Assembly (NCBI GenBank): GCA_020086605.1
Contig: JACBWW010000069.1
Location: 552,293 to 616,292, forward strand
Source: Lanius collurio
Lineage: Eukaryota; Chordata; Aves; Passeriformes; Laniidae
Length of the DNA: 64,000 nt
Reading direction: 5' to 3'
Shown: positions 11,958 through 24,379 of the stretch, in pieces
Numbering within the stretch: position 1 is the stretch's first letter
Layout of the letters: each line of letters starts with the position of its first letter
Program-made: the position numbers and the translations under genes
Notes under the pieces: generated by a model
What the model was told of the DNA's origin: nothing
What the model saw: only the letters and a program-made list of their open reading frames with translations
The model's database searches: none

Positions 11958-12235
11958 AAAGAATCGTGGTTTGGTTTGAAAGTGACCTTACACACCCTCC
12001 TGCTCCACTCCCTTCCACTGTCCCAGGCTGCTCCCAGCCCCAATGTCCAGCCCGGCCTTGGGCACTGCCAGGGATCCAGGGGCAGCCACAGCTGCTCTGG
12101 GCACCCTGTGCCAGGGCCTGCCCACCCTCCCAGGGAAGAATTTCTTCCCAATCTAACCCTGCCCTTTGTGTCCCTTGCTAAGGTACCCTTTGCTCCTTGT
12201 CCCTTTGCTGCTGGGCTGGGATCTGTTCTCCCCCA
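11958..12235 (-). mobile_element. CR1 LINE fragment
   Basis: It begins with the reversed CR1 3' end ('gaatcgtggtttggtttgaa'). It then runs through 'gctgctcccagccccaatgt' and the 'gggatccaggggcagccaca' core to 'gaagaatttcttcccaat'. The part after 12160 is a weak match. Confidence 0.88.
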
Positions 12236-13502
12236 TTATCCTTTTGCTGCATCTCTGGAGGTAATTAACACTTCTTTGGAGCACAGAGGCTTCTCGAAGT
12301 GTTCACCATCTGGTTTCACTTACCACATTAATCATAGTCCAAGGAACAAACTAGCTTTGAGTTGAGGTTTCCCGAGTAACTGGATTTCTCTGTTTTAGAT
12401 GCTATTATTGATAAGTCTGAAGTTTTGCAAGATACCTTATGTTCCTGTCATTTCTTCAATGGAAGAAAGCAAATAAAAATAGTCCAAAACTCCAAAATCT
12501 GAAAACAAATCTTGGACTCTTCTGATTTTGCAGCAAAGCTTGGGAACACAGGATGCTGCATTTCTGACAGTATTACAATTTAAACTTTCATGACCCAAAC
12601 TGAAAACATACCTCTGGCAATATTTTAATATTGATAGGCAAAATTGTGATTCATCAACATCAAACTGTTTAATTCATTAGCCAACAACTTCTAGGCAGTG
12701 TGGGAATACATTTAAAAGAGAATGAGATGAGACCACATATTAATTATGCAGTCACTGCACAAATTGATAATTATATGTCACAAAGAGCTCCCTATGTATT
12801 AACACTTTAGAACCTGCCTCCTGCTCTGATTTTTAAGTTCTTTTGAGATACACAGATGTGATGTATTTTTAAATCAACTTTTCCCAAAAATGGTAGGCAG
12901 AACCAAACATGAAAGACTGATGTAACTAATGCATGGTTTTGGTGGAGGTGAGGTTTTGAAGTTCTCTGATTCCCATGTGTGTGTGATTCTCGTGCATAAT
13001 TGTTATTACGAATTGTCACAAACAGTTTTGTGCCATAAAATGATTTTATTGCCTTGTATAAGTTTGGCCTTGACCACATGGACATGTTAATCCTTGTGTC
13101 TATCCTTGGGGCAATGCTGCCTTCTGAAAGTCAGATGGAGGAACAGCAGCAGCTGTGGGAAGTGAAGAGAGTGTGGGAGGCAACGAGTGGAGAGGGCTGG
13201 GATACCCTGGCTGGGAAATGCACAATTGTGCCCCAAGGTTTGGGCTCGTGTGCAGGTGTTGCTGCAGCTCATCACCTTCAAACAGGACTACTTGGAGTGA
13301 ACATCTTGGACTTTTCCAGGACCTGTGCAGGAGCTGTGTGGTGCAGCAGAGTTGGGCTGTCCAGGCTCCGCTTCTCCCAGTAGCATGGGGCTTGTCCAGT
13401 GCTGGGGCTTGGGCAGTGCTTCTCTGCACATTGCACAAGGGAAGCCTTCAGCAGCCATAAGAGCAGAGAGGTTTCTGCAGAAGCTGCCGCAGCCAGGTAC
13501 AA
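12236..13502. other. Noncoding unique sequence with AT-rich block
   Basis: About 12390-12830 is AT-rich (TTAATATTG, AATTATGCAG, TTAATTATG) with no repeat signature, a second candidate for old conserved noncoding sequence. From 13080 on it is mixed, with overlapping open frames on both strands and no recognised gene. Confidence 0.4.
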
Positions 13503-13740
13503 CACAGAATGATTCAATGGTTGGGTTGGAAGGGACCTTAAAGCTCTTCTCATTCTACCCCTCTGCCGTGTGCGGGGACACCTCCCACTAGACCAGGTTA
13601 TTCCAGCCTGGCCTTGGGCACTGCCAGGGATCCAGGGACAGCCACAGCTGCTCTGGGCACCCTGTGCCAGGGCCTGCCCACCCTGCCAGCCAGGAATTCC
13701 TTCCCAATATCCCATGCAACCCTGCCCTCCTGTCAGACTT
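13503..13740 (-). mobile_element. CR1 LINE fragment
   Basis: Reverse-complement CR1 3' end: 'acagaatgattcaatggttg', 'gttggaagggaccttaaag', 'acctcccactagaccaggtt', then the 'ccagggatccagggacagcc' core and 'gaattccttcccaatatccc'. It is the third minus-strand CR1 in 3.5 kb. Confidence 0.92.
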
Positions 13741-13883
13741 GTCCACTTGACCCCTCTCCCTGCCCAGGGATGGATGCTGGCTGTAGAACAGCCACGCTGT
13801 GCTTCCCTTGCTGCGAGGGGACTGGAGCAGCCCCGTGGGCACACAGGGCTGTTGCAGGGAATGGGAAACTAAAGTTGTTAAGC

Positions 13884-14570
13884 TGCGGGGGGTTTCTCCC
13901 AGCCCGGGCTGGATGGGGTCAGAGGCTCAGACCCAAGAAGCCGTAGCGGACCCAGAGAGGTGATCCCGTCAGGAACTGTCTCCCAGGGGGTCGTGGCTTC
14001 TCTCAGCCCTCGGCCGGGGGTGCCTGCAGAGGTGCCTGGCTCAGCAGCCATCAGCTCTCAGGGATCCAGCAGTGATTTCAGCTCTGCTCTGCAAGGCAAA
14101 CCCCCAGGGCCAGGCCCGCACAGAGAGAGGAGAGGCCCTGCTGGTGGTGCCGCAGAAGGAGCTTTGTTCTTCCATCTCCCACAAAGGGGTGACCAGAGAC
14201 GGATCCTCCCCGACTCGGGGCATAGGGGTCTCTTTTATGGGGTACAGAGGTGGGTGTGCAAGGGTGAGAAACCAATGGGTATTAGGGTATTTTACATACA
14301 GTTTCCTAGAGGATTTGGGTCTATCTTTTCTTGCCGTAACTAAAAAGGCTCTTTGTTTCCCCAAGAGGGGCCTGGAGGGAGATTGTGTTACCTCCTTATC
14401 TCCAGGCCTCCCTGCCAGGGCAGGGCCTGTCAGACCCCATGTCTGGAGATGTTGCTGTTCCCTTTATCTAAACAAGGGCTTCCTGCCAGGACAGGGGCTT
14501 GTCAGACCCTACAGGAAACTCCACGTATTTTTATCAGGCCCACCTGCTTCCAAATCCCAGTGCTCAGATG
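13884..14570 (-). mobile_element. Candidate LTR-like GC-rich element
   Basis: It opens with TGCGGGGGGTTTCTCC. It has a minus-strand TATA-like CCATAAAAGAG (about 14231-14240) and two similar 33-bp segments at 14406-14438 and 14478-14510, like the enhancer repeats of a U3. GC content and CpG are higher than in its neighbours. The right end, a poly(A) signal and a target-site duplication could not be fixed. It may be an LTR of another retrovirus family or simply GC-rich unique DNA. It is unrelated to the LTR at 7105. Confidence 0.4.
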
Positions 14571-15827
14571 AGGGGAATACCTAGCAGCCTGAGTGCGCTG
14601 ATGGGATTATCCAGAGGGAAACCCACAGACCTGCTCACTGTGACCCTGAAGCAGAGACCTGTTTTCCTGGGAAGGAGCCATGTATGGCAAAACATCTTGG
14701 AACGGTGGGGAAGTGCTGTCTGTCCCCAAGACAGAAGCTGTAGATTTGTCTTTGCCATATTGCTGATGTTTAATGTTTAATTGCTCTGCAATGTGGAAAA
14801 GCATAAAAAAAAAAATCTTAATTTGTCCTGGAGCTATGAAAGCTGCTGGAAGTTCTCAAAGCTGGAGCTTGAGCTGGAAGCCAGAATGAGCCAAGTGAGA
14901 GCCTAAGCTAAGGCAGCCACTTCTTAGGGTGCAGGACACACAGAATTGGGCTTGAGGACTGCAGCAGTGCAGGAGCTTTTGGGAGCAGAACCCTTCTTAG
15001 GCTGGAGGGACACACCAGGGCCAGACCCCTCAGCCTGACTGAGAGCTCTGGAGAGAGAACTGAGCCTCAAATGGCCCACGGATCCCTCACCTCACACTAG
15101 CATCCCCTTAGAGCCACTAAGGGTGGCTGCTGGCCTGAGAGAAACTCCAGCTCAGTAGTTTTAAGACTAAAGATCTCCAGTTCCACCCTGCCTTGCCTGT
15201 GACATATTGGTTTAGGTGAGATTTCAGTTGGAGCCAAATGTTATGCACATTTGGCTGGAGCAATTTTTTCAAGAATGTTTTCCTAAATTAGGGTTGATGG
15301 TGATAATGCTCCTACTTCTTGGCTCTTGCCTACTACTGGCTGAGATTTCATCTGCTAAGAATCATGTTTCTAAAAACTCACAATCTGCTTTTGCAGCTAC
15401 TTCACATGGTATGTGAAAACACTTTTTAACAACACTGCAGTCAGAAGCTTTGATATATTTCCATGGTGTAATTGATTTTGCATGTTAAATAATGGTGTTT
15501 CTTCTCCTTGGCAAAGAGTTGCAATTTTATTAAACAGGTTCTTTTTTCCTTCCTATAATCTTTTCAGTGACTTTTATGTCTTTGAATCTATAGTACAAGG
15601 TCTTTTCCCCCAAATACACAAGGATATGGCAGGGATGTCATGAGGGTGCCTCCAGCTCCTGGAACATTCTGCTTCCACTTGTTGTTTTGCAGGCTGCTAT
15701 GTGGTCTCTACAAATTCTTTTTGTAAACTCATTCTTCAAATGTTTCCAGTAAAGTGGTGAAAACATTTGCAAATGCCAGAAAATCTAATAACTTGCTTTT
15801 AAATTAATAAGCACTCCTCATTTCTTT
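14571..15827. other. Noncoding unique sequence
   Basis: No gene recognised. An A12 run lies at 14804-14815. About 15420-15830 is AT-rich. A short open frame at 15216-15416 encodes a hydrophobic stretch but has no support as a gene. Confidence 0.5.
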
Positions 15828-16042
15828 CACCATGAAGAAAATTAAGGAAAAAATTCTTCATGGAAAGGGTTTTTAGGCATTTGAAGGGGCTGCCCAGGGA
15901 GGTGGTAGAGTTCCTGGGGGTGTACAAGGAAGAACTGGATGTGACATTCAGCGCACTGGGCTGGCGACGAGGTGGGAATCAGGCACAGGTTTGACTTGAT
16001 GGTCTTGGAAATCTTTTCCAAAGTAAATGATTCTGTGATCCA
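15828..16042 (+). mobile_element. CR1 LINE fragment, 3' end
   Basis: 'ggggctgcccagggaggtgg' is followed by 'ttgacttgatggtcttgga', 'tcttttccaaa' and the terminal 'aatgattctgtgatcc'. Order and spacing match the CR1 3' end. Confidence 0.88.
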
Positions 16043-17189
16043 AGATGTTAATTTGTAAAGTTTTCACCATAGAAGTAACCCTGTGCAGATGTTACCCTGT
16101 GGTAAAACCCAGCTGGCTCCGACACAGATGTCTGTGCGTGACTGTGAAACCGTGAGAGTCACAGCCTGCATGTTTTCTATTCCTTTACATATTCCAAGAT
16201 ACATAAACCTGGTTTTAATAGACTTCAGAGCATTGCTGTCAGGGTATGTCTTACTAGAGACTAATACTGAGGGTGGGTTTTAGTCTGTTATGCAAAGCAC
16301 ACGCAGAGCACCTTTCCGTAGGTTAATTCTCCATGTGCTCTGTTGGTCACCGTGGGGGTACCTTAGGTAGGTGTTTGTTCCATGCTGCTGGTGGGACTGA
16401 CAAACCCAGCCCTGCCTGCTCAGTCAGCAGCTGCAGGTTCGTGTTTGGGCGGGGTCACTGGGCCTGACCACATCCTGATGCGCTCGGACAGCACCGAGGT
16501 GTCTGGTGCTGCTGGAGCCCTAGGCAGTGGGGCTGGCAGGGAGCTCCAAGGAACGGCAGGGGCCAACTTTTCCACCTCTGTGCCCTGAGGGAGAGCTGCT
16601 GGAGGTGACGGTGATATGTCCTGTCCTTGCAGTGCTGGTCCTCATACCGCCATCCACACCAGGGCAACATCATCTGCCCCATCAGTGTGCTGGGCTCTTT
16701 GGGGGGGTTGTGCTTTGTGGGGTCCCTGTCAGGGACAGGTGCTGCCCTCAATGTCTCAGCAAAGCAGGGAAGAGAAGAGAGCTTGGGCTCAGTGCTGCAC
16801 TGGCTCCTGAACATCTGCTGGAGAGGTGAGTCACTGCCAGCTCTGGATGAGAAGAGGAGCCAGGTGCCCATCCAGGGATGAAGGGGCAATGGCTGAGTGT
16901 GTGTCTGCCCTGGGAGAGGCGTGAACTCGGTACCATTGCCAGCTTCTAACCACAGGAGTGCCTGGGGAGCCTTTGCAGAGCAAGGATTGGTGCTGCCACA
17001 CTGGTGGGCACTGTGCATGGGGTGAGAAGAGCTGGGATTGCGCTGCCCAGCACCACACCCTTGCCTGCTGCAGCCTCGGCCTCCAGGGCTTAAGGCACTT
17101 GTCAGGGACATGGGACACCAGCAAAGACCCTATGCCCCTCTCTGTGCCAGGAGCAGAGGTGACCTCTCTGTTCAGCAGCACAGAGTTAA
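16043..17189. other. Noncoding unique sequence
   Basis: GC-rich from about 16380. A 218-codon minus-strand frame (16455-17111) overlaps several plus-strand frames. None shows a recognisable domain. Confidence 0.5.
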
Positions 17190-17220
17190 ATTTGCCAAGG
17201 AATGAAATTCCTTGGCAAAT
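17190..17220. repeat. Perfect 13-bp inverted repeat, 5-base loop
   Basis: Left arm 17190-17202 (atttgccaaggaa) and right arm 17208-17220 (ttccttggcaaat) are exact reverse complements around loop tgaaa. The match stops at the next base on each side. The transcript of either strand could fold into a stable stem. No function is recognised. Confidence 0.95.
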
Positions 17221-20200
17221 GGGTTCAGCGCTGCCCAGGGAACACCTGTGGATGCCAATATGAAAAATCTGCATTTCTGGTCAGGTATGACAGTGCTCTT
17301 TACTAGTGGGGGCAGTTCATGGGTTTACTAGATCAGGGAATGGAGTCTGTCTGCATTAGACCCCAGGAACACATGTTCCAAAAGGCACCTGAATGCTCAG
17401 AACAGACATTTTTATCACACCAGGGAGAATCATGAGGGTAGCCCAAGTCACAGAGTGAATGCAGAGGAAGAGCCCTGTGACAGACACCTCTGTCTCCTGC
17501 CCCCAGGCCAGTGGTTACAGCCTGGAGAGGCTTTTGCTGTGACAACCCAGGCAGAGCAATCATAATGTATTTTGCTTGGAAAGGATAAAACCAAATCAGC
17601 TCATCTGTAACTTGCTGGCAGCAGGGAGGAAACTGCCTGGTACTCAGCTTGTGATTCTCCAGACTATGTGTAGATGTTTTGTGTAATTTTAGATATCCTA
17701 GCAATTGGCAGTGATTCATACCAACTCTGCTGCTGCCTTCCTCCCCATCAAAACAGCTCCCCTGCAGCCCTGACATTACATCAGCACATCCTCATCACGA
17801 GCTCATGGCACCTGGCTCTGTCCATGGGTTGAACTCAGTGAAACCTTACCTCTCTGGCGTTAGAGGAGAAGAAAGACTCAAAATCTGGGGAGAAGGACTC
17901 CACATACTCCTGCACAGCTGGCAAGGTCAAAAGCAGACAGGTCTTTATCCACTCAGCATTGTCTGCAAGAGGACAGAGGGGAAAAAAATGGATGGTGCTG
18001 GCAATGGTTTTCTGAGCTTGGAGGAAAGGCTGAGCTGGCTCCATGCTGGCCATGGCTCAGGAGATGGAGCTGAGGAATGAGACACAAAAGGGAAGAAAAT
18101 TTCTGGTGTTCTGACACAGAGAAGAGGCCAAGGTTGCATCTCTGTGTTAATGGGTTGAGCATCCCTGACCTTAGGTCACAGCTGGACTGGTTTCTCCTGT
18201 GCTCCTGTGCAGACTTTGTGCAATTTGTTATTTTCTTGACCTTTTTCCTCTCCTTTGGTTGTTTTTTTCACAGCTGTTTGTGGGGGCAGAGGTCCCCCCA
18301 GGGCAGGCAGAATGCAGCCCTGAGGCAGTAAGGCTCTCCCCACCTTCCCAGCTTTGCTGTGAGTGGACAGGTGGTCACCAGGCCCAGGCCCATGCACTTC
18401 TGCAGTGTCCATGGTAACTGCAGGGGTTGGAGGGAGCAGGGGGAAGTCAGGGGTATCCACATGCAGAGCTGGGGCTCCACCTCACTCCACACCAGCCCCA
18501 CGCTGCTGCCTGGCCAGGGCTGGGCTTGAGCCCTGCACTGCCTCATGTAACGCTGCCAGAGCTGGGGTGATTCCCTGGGGAAATCTTGGCATGACAGGAA
18601 TATCAAACTGGCTCAGTGGGAGCCAGGATCTGCAGCTACTGCTGGTGTGGTGGCTGAGCCTGCTTCTCCCATTTCATGATACACAAATGGTTCAAGTAAA
18701 GCAGCATCTCATCTCAGAGTCTTTTGGTATAAAATCATAGTCACTTAAGCAATTAATTGTTTAACTCCTAGAAATGCACACAAAAGCAAGAATGCAGCAT
18801 TGGTGGCTCCTGTGGGGTGCTGGAAGGAGACAGACTCTGCTTTGAGAGCAGAAGATAAAGGCCATAAAATTAAGTAACACGTGGGATAAGGCCCAGCTTT
18901 GCAGGGGTGCCCTAACTGGGGGAAACAGGCTCCTCTTAATCCATTTCCTCTCCTTTGGGAGATCTAAAGTTCTGTGTTTAAACCATGTCTTATTCCAGCT
19001 GTCATTTGCATAAAACCTAACCACTAGTCTCTATTTTTAGTGATATTGGGATGCTCATCTTGGAAGGGAGGTGGAAGCAGTCTGACAGCTCTGGCTGAGC
19101 AGGGATCCCATCGCAGATGAGGTGTTTGGGTTTCCCACACACAGTAAACCTTCACCTTCCTCCAGAGAAAATGTTTCTCCACTCATCTTCTGCCAGGAGA
19201 AGGAATTGAGCCTGGTCAGAGCTGTTGTGTGAGGCTTCATTCTACATCTTGGTGTGACAACAATGGATTTCTCTTGACTTGAAAGTTGTCCACCCAGGTT
19301 TACAGTGCAGGAGTGAGACGTGGTTCCAGAATATTGTTTGTCTCAACTGAAGACCAGTTGCTCAGCATGAGCCAGCAGCAGAATTTGGTGGTTGAATGCA
19401 GTTTTGACAGGAGGCATTTGGGTTTAGGCGAGATGATTTTGGTGTACAGGTGCTTTTTCATGGATATATTCTGCTCATGTCCTGTTTGGATGAATGAGAG
19501 GCAGGACATGAAGAAACAAACAGGGGCAAGTGTGCTGTCATCTCCTCCCAAACTACGTGAGTCAGAACAGCCCAGGTGTCAGAGGGACAGGGTGGTACAT
19601 GGCAGGTTAAATGTTCCAAACTAAGGCTTCGGTTATTTTGCTTCGGTTTTGGAAAGCAACAGTAAGACTCAGGGAGACCATGAAAACCTGCTCTGAGCCA
19701 AGAAGATGTTTACAAATTCCCCTGCAACAACCAAATCAATAAATCCATACATCCTACTCTGGCTTATCAGAGTCAGAAGAGCCACAAATAGTTGGTGGTT
19801 GGCGGACGTGTTTGTGGAGAAGATGGGATTTTTTTGTTTATTTGTTTTCTTCTTCTTTTTTCTCTCTCTAGATTCTATTTCACTGCATGGGGAAGCTATT
19901 TATTTATGAAGAAATGAAAACCCCACAAAATGTATTTTGGGAAGAGCAGGTTGCTATAGAATTGCTTTCATGAGCATTGAGGTTGGTATTACCTGGGAAA
20001 CAAAAGCCAGGACTTGTGAATTACAGGGCAGGTAGAATTGCATTGCAGACAGTGGCAGAGGGGTCTGGAGAATGTTGTGGGTTATTGCCATGGCTGCTCT
20101 ACACTGTAGTAAAAGGCAGTATGGATGTTTCTCGGGGGCTGCAGAGCATAGCTCGAGGTGCTAGGAGAGGGATGAGTGCAGATGAGGCTGCAGAGATGGG

Positions 20201-21039
20201 CTGAGGATCAGGTTTGACCATTTGCCAGGTCTCCTCCCCGCCCTCTGCCGACACTCAGTGTCAGGAGGGGTTTGGAGCTCCATGTGCTCCTTTCTCGCTT
20301 TGCCAGGTGGTTCAGCCTGAGCTGAGAACCAGATCCTTCCAATGCATTTGATTCCTCGTTTGCAGGGCTGGCTTTTGAACTGACTGGGGTTGGTGTGTGA
20401 GGAGAGGCCAGCCAGGAGCTGCAGCCCCCTGGGCGAGGGGCCGTGCTCTGCCTCTGCATGTCTGCTGCCCCAGCAGGTGTTTTTGTGCCAAATGCCACCA
20501 TCCCCACTCGCTGGCCACCACTGGCTGTGCTGCAGCAGCAGCCCAGAGCCCCTGCCCTGTGCTGTATCTCACCACACTTGGCACCGAGGCCATCCCAAAT
20601 ACCTCCTCACTCGCTTCTCAGGATTCTGGTGCCCCTTTTGCTTGTTGGCTCAGAGCTCCACCCATGGGCCCCGTGCTCACCTTCCTCAGGAGCAGGTCAT
20701 TTGTGTCCCTGTATGAGGTGAGTCCTGGTGTGAGTGCAGGTGCCTCACCTGTGAGCAAACCAGCCCAGCTGCCAGCCTGCTGCTGTGCCACCCTGCGCCG
20801 GCCCCTGGGGGTGGGTCAGCCTTGCCCCCTGCCCCGCACCCAGCGGGTCTGGCCAACGTGGGGGCTCTTGGTCTCCTGGTTTGGTTCATCAGCTCCCGTA
20901 CCAGGAAGTGCACCTGTCTGAGGCAGCTTCTGCACCTCGAAAGGGCCTCTGGAGCCGCCAGGGTGTGATGAAATCATAAATGATAATTTGTTGCTCCAGG
21001 ACAGCCAGTGAGCCAACACCAGGGCTGTGCTGGAAAGGT
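17221..21039. other. Noncoding unique sequence
   Basis: No repeat family or gene recognised. A T-rich run lies at about 19826-19870. About 20200-20960 is GC-rich with overlapping frames of up to 174 codons on both strands and no recognisable domain. Confidence 0.5.
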
Positions 21040-21600
21040 AAATGAGGAAAAACTGGGCACTCCAGTTTGGATAAGTGACTAATTATAATTTCTAGATTTA
21101 ATTATCAACAGTAAACTCTTAAATACCCACTTGCAGACAAGGGAACCTCTGTGCCTTCCTTGTGTTTGATGTGCTAAGCATAAATATTCAGCTCAGTCTC
21201 TCAAGAAAACATGAGGTTTTACACAAGAACAACTCTCCCAGATGAGCAGGATTTATAGCTCCAAAATGGTCTGGTTTCATCATTTGTGAAAGCTTTAACC
21301 TTTCAAGCATTTCCAAACCTATTTTAGCATGCAGGGAGTAGTGATGCAGAGACATTAACATTAAAACTTTGTGTGTCTCCAGTGAATATTCTTACAACAA
21401 GGAGCATAACATATCTTTTTGTTTATTTCCTTTTCTAATATTTCAATGCTGTTTGCTTCCATGAAGGAATAAAAAAAGAATAATCTTATAAAATTAACAA
21501 ATATTGCAGAACTTTAGATGCCAATTAGGATGAATAATTTAATGTGTAGATATCAGTGCGTGACAACTCTGTGCCTTGCCTGCCTGCTCATCAGCTTGTG
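21040..21600. other. AT-rich block, candidate conserved noncoding element
   Basis: It contains TAATTATAATTTC, TTTAATTATC, and AATATTTCAATG-like tracts with almost no open frames and no repeat signature, and is flanked by GC-rich DNA. The conserved status is inference only. Confidence 0.22.
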
Positions 21601-22572
21601 GTGGAAACTTGAGGCAGAGTTGCTGAAGCATTTCACACTGCCTTGAAGGGCTTTTTAATGGATTTTCAGATTTCCTTTCAGTCTTCAGGTGATCCTGTTC
21701 ATGACAACCAACCAACTAACCTACAGAAAGCAAGAGTAGATGGAATAAATCATGGCATCCTTGGTAACTTGATGTCACGTACACCAGCATGGATCAGGTG
21801 TTTATCTCAGTTTCCACCCTTACAAGCTGCAGACATCCCAAATACTGAGCTCCCCCCTCGGGTGCTCCCTGTCTGGGAGTCCTTGGGCTGTGAAGCATCT
21901 GCTGCCACCTCCACCAAGCGAGTATGGCACAGGATCCCTCAGCTCCTCCTCAGCTGTCATTCCTCTCCACTGTAAGGGATGCACAGAGCCAGCTGGAGGC
22001 CTGACTCGCACATTCCAGGGCTGCCAGCCTGGGGGCTCAGTGCCTGGGAAGCATGAGGCTCACTGCTGAGGGCCTCCCCTGGGCACCAGCTCCATATGGG
22101 AAGGTGTCAGGGCAGGAGGAGATACCCTAGAGCCAAGGTAATCACAGGTCTGGAGAAAGAAAGGGACAAAGATGGAGGGGAAGGCTAACATTTCACTGAA
22201 GATCCTTTAGTTTGCACAGCTGGGTCCCACTGTTTGCTTCCCCTACAGTGAGCTGAGGATACACACACATCCCATGTCCGAAAGTTGGGACCTCAGTAAC
22301 TGACTCTGGCTCCTGCCTTTGGCTGATGTGGTCTTTGTACAGGATTTCTGCATGTGAAACCTTGAAAACTAAATTGGAAAAATGTCTCTCAGAATATGTA
22401 AATAACCATAATGCCTGCCTTCAGTGAAGGGGCACCTCTCAAACTCCTGCTGTGTGTGATGTGTGATCTCAGTACCTGCCTTCAAGCCTGCCAGCAGCTC
22501 TGGGGCTGAGCACCAGGGTAGAGCACAGGTAGCCTGTAATAGGTTGGGTAGCTCTAACTGCATTGCTCCTTT
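21601..22572. other. Noncoding unique sequence
   Basis: No gene or repeat recognised. Short open frames only. Confidence 0.5.
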
Positions 22573-23451
22573 TTAAACCAACCTCAGTTCAGCTTTGGGA
22601 AGGGTAGCCTGGTATAAAAACTGCTCAGTCTCAGACATCTGCTGCACTTGGGAATTATCTGTATCTGTCATTGTCACCTTGATGGGGCCAGTGGAACCAG
22701 CAAGTAGTGGCAGCCATGGGCAGAAAAGATCCAGCATCCTGCAGGTGTATCTTCTGTTGTCAGCTAAACTCCCCAGCTTCTCAGCAGTGTGGCGCTCCTG
22801 GGTCCTCTGGATAGCTGAGGTGCCTGGGAAAAGGTGAAGGGCAGAGCTTGCTGCTGAGTTTTCAGTCTCAGACATGTCATCAGGCACGAGCTCAGCAGGC
22901 ACCTGGTTTGGGGAGGCAGGTGAGTTTGGGCCTGAGGACATCCTGGGCTCTCCCACTGGAGTATCTTTGAAAATGCTTCTTAGCTTCCATTTGCCTAGGT
23001 CCAGTCCTGAGAATTTCTTATCACTGCTGGGGAAGTTGGACTGGATGATCTCAGAGGGCCTTTCCAACCTGAACCATCCCGTGGCTCTATGAGTTGGGTC
23101 ACCCTGTCCTGTAGGAGCACTATTGAGGGGAGAAGCAGTCTGAGCTTTGCACCTGGCAATGCCCAAATTCCTCCTGGCCCTGGAAGCAGAGTTCCAAACA
23201 ACCCTTTGGGCTTCTGATCCCAGCTGGAACAACTTATTTGTAAAACGCTTTGGGGTTGGGCATGTGGTCTGATGAGAGATGACAACTCCCCTTTGGAGTG
23301 ATCGTTGAACCAGTGCCAGGGGGTGAGACAGCAGACACACTGTTATTCCTCTCAATATATTCCAGCTTTGTGACCAAAGCAGGGAACTGTTTATTCCTGC
23401 TGGCACAGGGAGAAGATTTCTCAGGCACTGAGACTCTGCAGCCATTGTCAC
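22573..23451 (-). other. 292-codon open frame, probably noncoding
   Basis: An uninterrupted minus-strand frame, the second longest in the window and the longest not made mostly of CR1. The product would be Ser/Thr-rich with no domain or signal peptide I recognise. A CR1 3' tail in reverse sense crosses it (23030-23095), so a conserved ancestral protein is unlikely. No promoter, splice context or start context sets it apart. Its length is more than I would expect by chance at this base composition. Confidence 0.15.
23030..23095 (+). mobile_element. CR1 LINE fragment, last ~65 bases
   Basis: 'gttggactggatgatctcag' followed by 'cctttccaacctgaaccatc' and 'ggctctatgag' is the CR1 3' tail. Confidence 0.8.
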
Positions 23452-24379
23452 GCTCTAGAAATGTGGCAAATGTGGGTGATGTAGCAGCTGCTGGATAGTT
23501 TTGGTGATGATTCGGACGTGGAGTTTGCCTCAAGTATCAGCATAAAGAGAACACAGGTAGAGTATCCACCTCACTTTAGCAGAGAATGTCAACCAGGATG
23601 GTGCTCTGAAACACATCAACAAAAATCTGCAAGAAAATTTCACAGCAGGACATTTATATTACCCTGACTGCTGCTGAAGGTCAGCTGGGGAGAGTCATGA
23701 GAGCAAGTCTGAGGAGATGTCAGCAGGGCCTCTGGAAGGATGCCTGGCAGCCCCTGACTTGCCCACAGAGCTGGTGTGTGCCATGGGGCTGCCAGCCCAT
23801 GTGTCCCAGTGCTGGGGCTGAAGGTGTGTTGAGATCTGGTGTCTCCATCAGCTACTCTGAGATATCTTCATGTCCTTGCAGCAAAAATCAGCAGGAAGCC
23901 AAGGTCCTGGAGTGATATCAAATATTCAGCACTGAAATAACTATTCTACTGACTCACTTAACTGGTCCAGGCGAGTGTCAGAGCTGCCCTCCATCAGCAG
24001 TGGAGTGGTTACAGTGATTTTTGAGGACAGCTGAAATAAACTGAATGGATAATAAACTCCTCACTGCCATGATACACTGTGCAAAAGCAGCATGAAACCT
24101 CTGCTGCAGTGGAATTCAGGGGGAAGGAAGCAGCTCTAGCAGAGATCCATTGGAACTGCTCAAGATTCTGCACCAGGAGAAATCAATGCTGCACGGCAGG
24201 AAAGGCTCAGAGGAAATGGGGCATAGTGAGTACAGGAAGCAACACCTGTGGCACCTGTAGCCACTAATCACTGCACAAATTTAGCTAATTCCCCACTTTC
24301 TGCTGACTGAAATCTTAATTTTTGTGCACTGAATTGAACTAAAATTCTGTCACTCTGTTACCCTTGCAAAAAGAAAGGT
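23452..24379. other. Noncoding unique sequence
   Basis: No gene or repeat recognised. Open frames stay under 75 codons. Confidence 0.5.

Noticed and set aside
14804..14815. A12 run (also 43546-43557, 56776-56787, 62918-62929) as tails of retrocopies
   Set aside because: The sequence upstream of each run matches no gene I recognise and no flanking duplications were seen.
16455..17111. 218-codon minus-strand frame
   Set aside because: Overlapping frames on the plus strand cover the same GC-rich interval. Nothing recognisable in the product.
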